Positions 56,788 to 64,000 of a stretch of 64,000 nt of DNA are shown in pieces. The position numbers were made by a program, and so were the translations under genes. Source of the DNA: Gentiana macrophylla (taxonomy: Eukaryota; Streptophyta; Magnoliopsida; Gentianales; Gentianaceae); NCBI GenBank assembly GCA_026214975.1, contig JAOBSW010000306.1, positions 62,001 to 126,000 of the forward strand, written 5' to 3'. The notes under the pieces are model-generated. The model was not told where the DNA came from. It made no database searches and saw only the letters and a program-made list of their open reading frames with translations. Each line of letters begins with the position of its first letter. Within the stretch, counting starts at the first letter, position 1.

Positions 56788-57275
56788 ATGAGCCCGATCC
56801 ATGTGGTACCCAGAAGAGGAGGATTAACTGTCCAACCTAATGAGTTTGATGAGTTAATCCTTGTGAGACTAATTACTGGACATCGAGTTTGCATAGACTT
56901 CAGGAAACTGAATGATGGAACTCGTAAAGATCATTTCCCCCTACCATTCATTGATCAAATGTTGGAAAGATTAAGCAGTCATGCATTTTATTGTTTCTTA
57001 GATGGATATTCTAGTTACTATCAGATCCATATTGCCCATGAGGACCGCGAGAAAACAACTTTCACATGTCCCTATGGAAATTTTGCGTACAATCGCATGC
57101 CTTTTGGGTTTTGTAATGCACCAGAAACATTCCAAAGGTGCATGATGTCATTATTTTCGGACATGGTGGAAGACTTTTTGGAGATTTTCAAGGATGATTT
57201 CTCTGTATTTAGAGATAGCTTTGATAAATGCTTGGACAATTTGAGTAAAGTGTTGAAGAGATGTGAAGAGCCCAA
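56788..57275 (+). pseudogene. Athila reverse transcriptase (truncated)
   Basis: SPIHVVPRRGGLTV, then RVCIDFRKLNDGTRKDHFPLPF and FYCFLDGYSSYYQI, MPFGFCNAPETFQRCMM, and the catalytic block FKDD at 57187-57198, where FMDD is usual: the first Asp pair is kept but Met is replaced by Lys. The domain is cut at 57275 by the LTR of Athila-like element 2. RNase H and integrase should lie beyond the window. Confidence 0.9.
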
Positions 57276-57599
57276 TGTTAACGGTGAATTTTATGGTTAT
57301 TATCGCGTTATTCCGTAACAATATTCTTCGTATTTTATTACTTTTTATAGAAAAGTAGGAGTTCAATTGAAATATTGAGGGGTTGTGTATAAAAAGGATT
57401 AAAATGCAAATTCGAGCTATTTATGTGGTTTATTAGTCATTTTCTATCTATATATATATTTCTACAGTTTGCATGTTTTTACCCCCTTGTAGATATACAT
57501 TTTCGAGCTAAAAAGAGGATTAAAAGTGGTGCAAGATCGGATTTATATGACGGAGAAGAGATGCAAGTTGAAGTTCTAGTGAAGCTTTGAAGTTAAGTC

Positions 57600-57880
57600 T
57601 GAACGAGCGTCTGTTTGCTCCGTCCATTGGACGGGCATTTACAAGTCTGGACTGGCGTCCAGGAGGTGCCATTCGATTCAGGAAGTTTGGATTTCCACTG
57701 GACGTGCGTTGGTTGCTCTGTCCAGTGGACTGGCGTTCAAAGAAGTGGACGAGCATCCAAGAAGAAGAAGCTGATTCAGGATGTGGAAGTTTTTGCTGAA
57801 CTGGCGTCCAATTTTGCATAGGACATGCGTCCACTCAAGACTCGGCCCGACTCAAACAATTTACGTACCCTGGACGGGCG
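57600..57880 (+). repeat. GGACGGGCGTCC-type motifs in the Athila LTR
   Basis: Variants at about 57600, 57639, 57650, 57697, 57726, 57746, 57802, 57819 and 57870 (TGGACGGGCGTCCACC). Same near-palindrome as in the Tekay-like LTR. More degenerate here, but the last copy is perfect. Confidence 0.8.
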
Positions 57881-57917
57881 TCCACCGGCCGACTTAAGCA
57901 TAGCCGACCTAAAATCC

Positions 57918-57925
57918 TATAAATA
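57918..57925 (+). promoter_or_regulatory. TATA box of Athila-like element 2
   Basis: TATAAATA followed by GCAGCG, about 50 bases after the last GGACGGGCGTCC motif. Confidence 0.65.
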
Positions 57926-58909
57926 GCAGCGTATTTTCAACCCTAAGGGAGAAGAACATTACACAGCAACCGCACCCTAACAGCAGCCGCACTAAATACA
58001 AATAAAAATATGAGTTTCTTTCTTTCAATCTTGCTTGGGAGTTCGAAGATGATTGAAGGCTAAGCATCTTGCGGTGGGACAACGGAGGAAACCAACCAAC
58101 AACCACACCAACTAGAAGATTTTAAGCTATATCTTTAGTGAGTTAAATTTACTGTTTTCATTAATTGAATTTCGTAATAATTGTTTATGTTTTATTGAAT
58201 CGAGAGATCGATGAAACTACCATTCGAATTGAATTTATATGAGAATATTATTCAAGTTTTGATTTCTTTCAATTGATGCAATTAATTGTGATTCAAGAGA
58301 TTGTTTATGATTAATTGAGTAGAGTATTAGAGACAATCTCATGATCGTGTTATGCATGGTAGTTTAGTTTTGCTTGAGAAAGAAAACGAAACCCTAGAAA
58401 TTGATTAAAGAGATTTAATCGAATTCGTGATTTGATCATTACTAAAAATCGTACCTTTAGCTCACAATCTAGTTGGGGTTGGTTGGTTGATTGGTGGATT
58501 CTAGTTGCCTTTCCGTTCTTTTAATTATTTGATAAACCAATTTGATCGTATCAATTGTGATTGCTACGATTAGTTATTTCAAGAACTTTAGTTGTTCACA
58601 TTTGTTTTCTCGCATAATTGCTTTTCAAAGACGTCACCGGACGCCCGTCCACCCTCAGTGAACGGCCGTCCAGTGTTGAATTTTTCTGTTTTCTGCTATT
58701 TTAGTCACTGTTCTTCGTTTCTATTTTAAAATTAATATAAACCTTAGTTTTAGATAATAATTTGTGACATAATCGATATAATAATTGCATCTTAATCCGA
58801 TAAACATTCGATTCCCTTAGGACGACCCGTTAACACCCTTTACTACAAGCCTTATACTTGGGGTGTTTCGGTTTATAAATTTAAAACTAGTTTTTACCGA
58901 ACAAGTTTT

Positions 58910-58927
58910 TGGCGCCGTTGCCGGGGA
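58910..58927 (+). other. Primer-binding site, tRNA-Asp type
   Basis: TGGCGCCGTTGCCGGGGA, the consensus Athila PBS. Confidence 0.95.
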
Positions 58928-59532
58928 GTCGGTAACGGTTGTCGGATTCTTCGTAGTGCGATTTTACAGGTCGGCGAGATTTTGGCCATAACTTTCGGCT
59001 CGAGTGTCCGTTTGGCGCGCAGGACCCCAATTCGGAAATCTCGTTCTGACGCCGACGACGTGTTGAATCGCCGTAGGCCATTCAACAACATTTTGGAGGT
59101 CAAAATCTGATGTTTTCCCTTCCATTTTTGCCCTAGAAGATTTCAACACGTTTTTTTTTCACCGTCTTAGTGTTTTTCCTGTTTTAAGTTTTTTTGTAGG
59201 TAGGTTTCTTTTCCTGTTTCTGTTTCTATATCTTTTCTAAATTAAAAAAAAAAAAAAAATAAAAAAGAGAAACTTTCTGAACGGGCGTCCAGACTTTGAA
59301 CGCCCGTCTGCCCCCCAATTTGTCTTCTGAACGCTAGTTCAGTGACCTGAACGAGCGTCCACCTCCAGAATTTCCCCTGAACCATCGTTCACTCATACTG
59401 AACGCCGGTTCAATCTCTTAAATTGTTACCTCTCTCCTTCTCTCTTTCTAAACCTCTAAACCCTCTAATCTTCTCTACATTCGTTCTCATCAACCCTAAG
59501 GTTGATTTCTTCCTGTTCTGCTCTTCTGGTTC
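58928..59532 (+). other. Leader of Athila-like element 2
   Basis: About 600 bases before gag. It includes an A-rich run (59240-59270) and at 59278-59412 six related words (GAACGGGCGTCC, GAACGCCCGTCT, GAACGAGCGTCC and weaker forms) in both orientations. No gene. Confidence 0.7.
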
Positions 59533-61116
59533 ATGCAAACCAGGAGTAAGAAGGGACCTCTTACCTTTAATCCCGAACTTGAGCGATCTATTCTCAGGAG
59601 AAAGCTCTTCCCTAATCCAGACATTATGGCTAACGAAGTTCCAAATCCAGATCCTCAAGCCCAAATGAATCTGATCCTTCAACAGATGCAGGCAATACAA
59701 CAACAACAAAATCAACAAGCTGGGATAAATAATCAATTTCATCAATTCCGTCAAAACCAGCTAAACCAATTAAATCAAGTCCCATATGCTCCCTATCTTG
59801 ACCAAGACTTCCTGGAAGGGCATAGACCTATTCGCCCTCCAGACATGGGGCAACTGAACTTCGATCTGAAAAATGGAGTGGTTGGGCTGGTCCAAAATAG
59901 TTCTTTTCATGGTACTGTTGAAGAAGATCCTCATGACTTCTTGTCCACCTTCGTTCAAATCTGCGAAGCAAGCCACTATCCTGGTATTGATTCTGAGATT
60001 GTCAAGCTAAAACTCTTCCCGTTTGCTCTAAAGGGTGAAGCAAACCGTTGGTTCAAATCTTTAGCCCATCATTCTCTCCGTTCCTGGAATGATGTCAAAA
60101 GAGCCTTTGCTCTGAAGTTTGTCTCACCTGGGACAATCATGGACATGAAAAGGGAAATAGCCACATTTGAACAGCTTGATGGTGAGAGTGTGGGGAAAGC
60201 ATGGGAGAGACTAAATCTGCTGATGAGGAAATGCCCCAACCATGGATACAGTAGACATGAGCTACTAGAGTTATTCTACAGAGGTGTCTCTCAGCCAAAT
60301 AGAGACTACCTTGATTCAACCACTCATGGATCCTTCCTAGGGGGAGGTGATGACGCTGCTTACAGGGTAGCTGAAACTATAGCAAAAAATAACATGTGGT
60401 CAACTCCAAGGAAGACCAATGTTAGTGGGAATAAGAAGGAATCTGTTGCGAGCAATCCCGAGACTAAGGTGTTAGTTGCTCAAATGGAAGTAATTAGCAA
60501 GCAGCTAGCCAATTTACAAATGCAGCAGCAACAAGGGCCGTCAGATGTGAACTACCTGGGAATGCAGGCGGGAAATGAGATGAATGAGGAAGTGAATTTA
60601 ATGCAGAATCATAACCAAACCTTCAGAAACTTCAATCAGGACCAGAATCATTCGGGATTTCAACGACCCAATTTTAATCAAGCCAATGCACCACCTGGCC
60701 TATCCAATTCAAAATCTTCTTTCAACTCAAGTTATCAAAGACCACCTCCTGGGATGGTTAATCAATCTCACAATCCTAACTCCCAAAGACCTCAAGGTGG
60801 TTGGAATCAAAACCAACATCATAACCAAACCACCTCTTGTGTCCCTCAACATAAGTTTGATGAGCTAGTAGACATGGTGAAGACCCTGGCTACTAGTGTC
60901 AATACAATAGAAAGACAGGTTGGTCAGATGGCAGACCAACAAGCAAACAGACCCCACGGTAAACTTCCATGTTATACCGAAAGAAATCCTAAAGCAGATA
61001 TCAATGTTTGCACTGCCATCACACCTCAATGGGAGTATGGAGGTGAAGAGCTGAATGAAGTCACTCTAAGAAGTGGTAAGCAGGCGGGACCCGGAAAGAT
61101 GTCGGGAAACGAGTAG
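59533..61116 (+). CDS. Athila gag
   Basis: 527 codons starting MQTRSKKGPLTF, the usual start style of Athila/Tat gag. A Gln/Asn-rich segment (residues about 45-90) precedes the retrotransposon gag core: FHGTVEEDPHDFLSTFVQICE, IVKLKLFPFALKGEANRWFKSL, WNDVKRAFALKFVSPG, WERLNLLMRKCPNHGY. The second half is Asn/Gln/Pro-rich and low-complexity, with a short coiled coil (KVLVAQMEVISKQLANLQMQQ) and the ending VTLRSGKQ that precedes the protease linker in this family. No CCHC knuckle is seen, which is common in Athila. The frame ends early through an indel near 61090; the natural continuation is the next feature. Confidence 0.88.
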   Translation: MQTRSKKGPLTFNPELERSILRRKLFPNPDIMANEVPNPDPQAQMNLILQQMQAIQQQQNQQAGINNQFHQFRQNQLNQLNQVPYAPYLDQDFLEGHRPIRPPDMGQLNFDLKNGVVGLVQNSSFHGTVEEDPHDFLSTFVQICEASHYPGIDSEIVKLKLFPFALKGEANRWFKSLAHHSLRSWNDVKRAFALKFVSPGTIMDMKREIATFEQLDGESVGKAWERLNLLMRKCPNHGYSRHELLELFYRGVSQPNRDYLDSTTHGSFLGGGDDAAYRVAETIAKNNMWSTPRKTNVSGNKKESVASNPETKVLVAQMEVISKQLANLQMQQQQGPSDVNYLGMQAGNEMNEEVNLMQNHNQTFRNFNQDQNHSGFQRPNFNQANAPPGLSNSKSSFNSSYQRPPPGMVNQSHNPNSQRPQGGWNQNQHHNQTTSCVPQHKFDELVDMVKTLATSVNTIERQVGQMADQQANRPHGKLPCYTERNPKADINVCTAITPQWEYGGEELNEVTLRSGKQAGPGKMSGNE

Positions 61117-62798
61117 CCCCTCCTGACACCAAAAGTTTAGGTGGGGGCAATCAGAAGTTAAATACCGAAGAAAGCAACAGTGAGGAGGAGCTTAATGATG
61201 ATGATTCTTCGGGGGATGAAAATTATTCTGATAAAGAAATGAGGAAAAGTCAGGTGGCTGTACCCCTGACAAAGAAGAGGGAGGAAAAGTTTGTCAGATG
61301 GAAGGATAAGGAAGACGAAGCCATAAGAAATCAAGCCATGAACAATGATAAAGCCCTTCCTTATCCACCAAAGAAGAAAGAGAATACCCTCAGTCACGAC
61401 AGACAAAATGACGGAGTGAGGAGGATGCTCAGAGACACCAAAGTGAGTATACCCCTAGCTGAGGTATTGACTGAAATGCACAAGTGCTCTAAGTATCTTA
61501 AGGAAGTTTGTGGGAGCAAGAAGAAGCTTCAAGGGATGGCGGAAGAAGTTTTAAGAGAAGACTGCTCTATAGTTTCACAAAAAGTTGCTACTAAGCGAGG
61601 TGACCCCGGAAGACCTTCAATCTCTTGTGAGATTGAAGGCCACATGTTCCAAAACGTCTTATGCGACTCAGGGGCCTCTATAAATGTGATGCCATTGAAC
61701 GTCTACAAAAAGCTCGGTTTAGATAAAAGAATGCGGGAACGCCCTATTTCTCTTCAGATGGTAGACCGATCTAGCCGATCATCAGCTGGTTGTGTTACTA
61801 ATATTCTTCTCCATGTTGAAGACTTGGTTTTCCCTACCGACTGGGTTATCTTAGACTATCTGCCTGACAAAGAGATGCCCCTAATTCTAGGCCGGACCTT
61901 TTTGGACACCTCTGCCGCTCTCATCGATTTCAGTAAGTGTCAGATTACGCTTAGAGTTGATGATACATCTGTTACCTTCACACGAGGGAAAAGTCCTGAG
62001 AAAACCTTGATTGAAGAAATCTCGTTCGTCGAAGCAATTTATGAGGATGAAGAAGATGCCAACTTTGAAGAAGCGGAAGAGCTAACAGAGATAGGTGTTT
62101 TCGAAGCTATAAACACTAAAGATCAAGCTGATTGTGGACCATCTTCTGTTTCATCACAGGCCGTAGTCACTGACGAGTCGTCTTCACAACTTGCTCACAC
62201 TAAGCCTGTCAATGAACACGAAACATGGAATTTCCCAGCGATGAACGATGATTTCAAAGAGCTGCATCAGGAAGACTTTAACCCTGTAGAAGAGGAAGCC
62301 CTGATGGGTAGTTGGGACGAAGTGGATTTCTGGAGAGAGACTATTCATTGGGAGGTTGATGATTGGGAACAGCTAGCAAAGGAGCTAGAAGATGAAGAAT
62401 TGATTAAGATGATCAAGCATAAGAAGGAGGAAGCGGGTGCTGACAGAAGGATCCCTATGGATGAAGTGATCCAGTACCTTTCGGGGGTTATGCCTCGGGA
62501 AGATGAGGTATTCTTCAGTCAACCACTTCAAGCCCATAAGGAAAAAGGTGGCCCGTTAAAATCCAGTATTGAGCAACCACCTACTGACTTGGAGCTTAAA
62601 CCGCTTCCGCAACACCTTAAGTACATTTTTCTTAAGGACGGTGAGAAGTTGCCCTTAATCATCTCTTCAAAACTCGAGCCCGAACAAGAAGCACTGTTGA
62701 TAAAAGTGCTCGAGAAAAACATCCTCGCGTTCGGATGGCAAGTGGGTGATATCCGAGGAATCAGCCCCGATGTGTGCATGCATAAAATCCGAACGTAG
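61092..62798 (+). CDS. Athila gag tail and protease
   Basis: Reads in the next frame from the indel: GKRVAPPDTKSLGGG, an acidic linker, then VSIPLAEVLTEMHKCSKYLKEV and the retropepsin with VLCDSGASINVMPLNVYKKLGL (active site DSG). It continues with PTDWVILDYLPDKEMPLILGRTFL and FSKCQITLRVDD. A long acidic spacer (EEDEEDANFEEAEELTE) follows, then EKNILAFGWQVGDIRGISPDVCMHKI, the entry to RT, where a stop at 62796-62798 breaks the frame. Uninterrupted for about 570 codons, so this part is young or well kept. Confidence 0.87.
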   Translation, partial: RKDVGKRVAPPDTKSLGGGNQKLNTEESNSEEELNDDDSSGDENYSDKEMRKSQVAVPLTKKREEKFVRWKDKEDEAIRNQAMNNDKALPYPPKKKENTLSHDRQNDGVRRMLRDTKVSIPLAEVLTEMHKCSKYLKEVCGSKKKLQGMAEEVLREDCSIVSQKVATKRGDPGRPSISCEIEGHMFQNVLCDSGASINVMPLNVYKKLGLDKRMRERPISLQMVDRSSRSSAGCVTNILLHVEDLVFPTDWVILDYLPDKEMPLILGRTFLDTSAALIDFSKCQITLRVDDTSVTFTRGKSPEKTLIEEISFVEAIYEDEEDANFEEAEELTEIGVFEAINTKDQADCGPSSVSSQAVVTDESSSQLAHTKPVNEHETWNFPAMNDDFKELHQEDFNPVEEEALMGSWDEVDFWRETIHWEVDDWEQLAKELEDEELIKMIKHKKEEAGADRRIPMDEVIQYLSGVMPREDEVFFSQPLQAHKEKGGPLKSSIEQPPTDLELKPLPQHLKYIFLKDGEKLPLIISSKLEPEQEALLIKVLEKNILAFGWQVGDIRGISPDVCMHKIRT

Positions 62799-63512
62799 AA
62801 AGGAGCTAAGAAAGTCAGACAACCTCAGCGAAGGCTGAATCCGCACATGCAAGAGGTTGTCAAGAAAGAAGTCATCAAATGGTTAGACATGGGAATCATC
62901 TATGCAATCGCCGACAGTGAGTGGGTTAGCCCCACTCAAGTTGTGCCAAAGAAGGGAGGTATTACCGTGGAAAAGAATGAAAAGGGGAAGAAGTAGCTTT
63001 ACGCCTTGTGATCAGCTCAAGGTGGAGTCGCATTGATTATCGCAGATTGAATGAAGTCACCGCCAAAGACCATTTCCTTACCTTTCATTGACCGACTTCT
63101 TGAAAGGCGAGTGGTCATAAGTATTATTGTTTCCTCGATGGATATTCTGGTTACTTCAGATAGCCATCGACCCTAATGACCAGGAGAAGACTACGTTTAC
63201 GTGTCCATCAGGCACTTTTGCTTTTCGAAGAATGCCTTCGGATTATGCAATGCACTAGCAACATTTCAACGGTGCATGTTGGCCATTTTCGATGGACTTG
63301 TGGAGAAATGTATGGAAGTCTTCATGGATGACTTCTCAGTCTATGGCGGTAGCTTTGATGAGATCTTGGAAAATCTGGATATGGTACTTCAACGCTGTGT
63401 TGAAAAGAATTTAGTACTCAACTGGGAGAAATGCCATTTTCTAGTAGATGAAGGAATTGTTCTAGGACACAAGGTGTCAAGATCGCATTCAAAGTTGATA
63501 AGGCTAAAGTAG
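62799..63512 (+). pseudogene. Athila reverse transcriptase
   Basis: QPQRRLNPHMQEVVKKEVIKW and SEWVSPTQVVPKKGG read well, then short indels scatter the palm domain over three frames: RIDYRRLNEVTAKDHF, LPFIDRLLER, then GLCNALATFQRCMLAIFDGL. The catalytic FMDD is intact at 63321-63332, followed by FSVYGGSFDEILENLDMVLQRC and EGIVLGHKVS. At least five one-base changes are needed to read the whole domain, in contrast to the clean gag and protease. This may be real decay or consensus error. Confidence 0.88.
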
Positions 63513-64000
63513 AGGCCATTGAAAAGATGGCGCACCAAAACAAAGGAAAGAGGTACGAGGTTTTCTAGGTCATGTTGGCTTCTACAGGCGGTTTATTCAG
63601 GGTTTTTCCACCATCGCCAAGCCCTTATCTAACCTTCTGAAAGATGATGTTAAGTTCTTGTTTGATGAGAAATGCAAGGAAGCTTTCAATTGCTTAAAGG
63701 ATAAGCTCATAAATGCCCCTATCTTAATCGCACCTGACTGGACTAAGCCTTTTGAATTAATGTGCGATGCCTCTAACTACGCAGTGGGCGCAGTTTTAGG
63801 CCAGAGAATTGACAAAAAGTTCAGGCCCATTTACTATGCGAGCCGCACCTTGAACCCGGCTCAATGGAATTACACCACGACTGAGAAGGAATTCTTAGCC
63901 GTTGTTTTTGATATCGACAAGTTTAGAAGTTACCTTCTAGGGTCTCAAGTTGTGGTTTGGACAGACCATGCAGCCCTACGCTACCGTATGGACAAAGCAG
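63513..64000 (+). pseudogene. Athila RNase H (runs off the window)
   Basis: After a short shifted part (VDKAKVEAIEKM), the frame from 63550 is open to the window end: EVRGFLGHVGFYRRFIQGFS, LCDASNYAVGAVLGQR with the first catalytic Asp (preceded by Met in this family), YYASRTLNPAQWNYTTTEKEFLAV with the catalytic Glu, and VVVWTDHAALRY with another catalytic Asp. The integrase should follow outside. Confidence 0.9.

Larger units (their letters stand above)
52185..57275 (+). mobile_element. Athila-like element 1, 5' part
   Basis: Plus strand: most of a 5' LTR (52185 to about 53490, outer end lost at element C), a tRNA-Asp-type PBS, gag, protease and the first part of RT, which is split at 57275 by Athila-like element 2. 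The PBS and the gag-protease linker (PFVEALAGMPEYAKFLKE, then ECSAVFQ and LPPKCKDLGSFLIPC) are typical of the Athila group. Several stops look like CGA to TGA decay. Confidence 0.88.
57276..58903 (+). repeat. 5' LTR of Athila-like element 2
   Basis: 1628 bp from TGTTAACGGTG to ACCGAACA, seven bases before the PBS. TATA box at 57918-57925. It holds about eight GGACGGGCGTCC-type motifs (57600-57880) and an inverted pair at 58629-58673. The LTR start TGTTAACGG is mirrored exactly by CCGTTAACA at 58827-58835, which would be an alternative LTR end but lies 75 bases from the PBS. Confidence 0.8.
57276..64000 (+). mobile_element. Athila-like element 2, 5' part
   Basis: Plus strand: LTR, tRNA-Asp PBS, leader, gag, protease, RT and most of RNase H, then the window ends. 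It inserted into the RT of Athila-like element 1 (possible TSD CCCAA at 57271-57275, partner outside). gag and protease are nearly clean, while RT carries many one-base indels. Confidence 0.9.

Noticed and set aside
1..64000. Host genes, tRNA or rRNA genes
   Set aside because: No exon-like conserved protein, tRNA cloverleaf or rRNA segment was recognised; the tRNA-like words are primer-binding sites of retroelements.

Overview
This window looks like plant nuclear heterochromatin, most likely from a eudicot. It holds a pile of nested LTR retrotransposons with no recognisable host gene, tRNA, rRNA or CRISPR array. The plant assignment rests on the element types: a Tekay/Del-like Ty3 chromovirus with a C-terminal chromodomain; Sirevirus-like Ty1/copia elements with a long extra ORF (aORF) after pol; Athila-like Ty3 elements primed by the tRNA-Asp-type site TGGCGCCGTTGCCGGGGA; and two families of large elements with LTRs but no coding capacity (LARD-like). 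I cannot name the species.

Layout. 1-4684 (+): 3' half of a Tekay-like element (RT, RNase H, integrase, chromodomain, PPT, 2.0-kb LTR). 4685-8048 (-): 5' part of a Sirevirus-like copia element (gag plus a 1.38-kb LTR), apparently split by the Tekay element. 8049-11125 (+): 3' end of another Sirevirus-like element (aORF remnant, PPT, truncated LTR with a perfect 66-bp inverted duplication around its TATA box). 11126 to about 16830 (-): LARD-like element, one LTR and part of a non-coding interior. About 16831-19355 (+): Athila-like relic (protease fragment and env-like ORF). 19356-46214: a second LARD-like element (called D), whose 5' LTR is split by a Sirevirus (called A, 20162-43316, minus strand, TSD GATTG). 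A's integrase gene is in turn split by a complete LARD-like element (28791-38193, plus strand, TSD TTAAC). 46215-52184 (-): an internally deleted Sirevirus (called C) with gag pieces and the aORF but no pol. 52185-57275 (+): Athila-like element 1, interrupted in its RT. 57276-64000 (+): Athila-like element 2 (LTR, PBS, near-intact gag and protease, frameshifted RT, RNase H), running off the window.

How the parts relate. No element here is visibly autonomous. Every pol carries stops or frameshifts. The LARD-like elements keep only the signals needed in cis (LTR with TATA box, iMet PBS, PPT) and would need proteins from copia elements elsewhere. Both LTR pairs that can be compared by eye (Sirevirus A and the plus-strand LARD) match closely except in short scrambled patches that cluster at CAG/CTG words.

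Most notable: a LARD family with a conserved but non-coding interior, present in two diverged copies; the TATA-containing perfect hairpin; short paired motifs (around GGACGGGCGTCC) shared by unrelated Tekay and Athila LTRs; and a pol-less Sirevirus that keeps its aORF and has exactly matched 221-bp terminal repeats.
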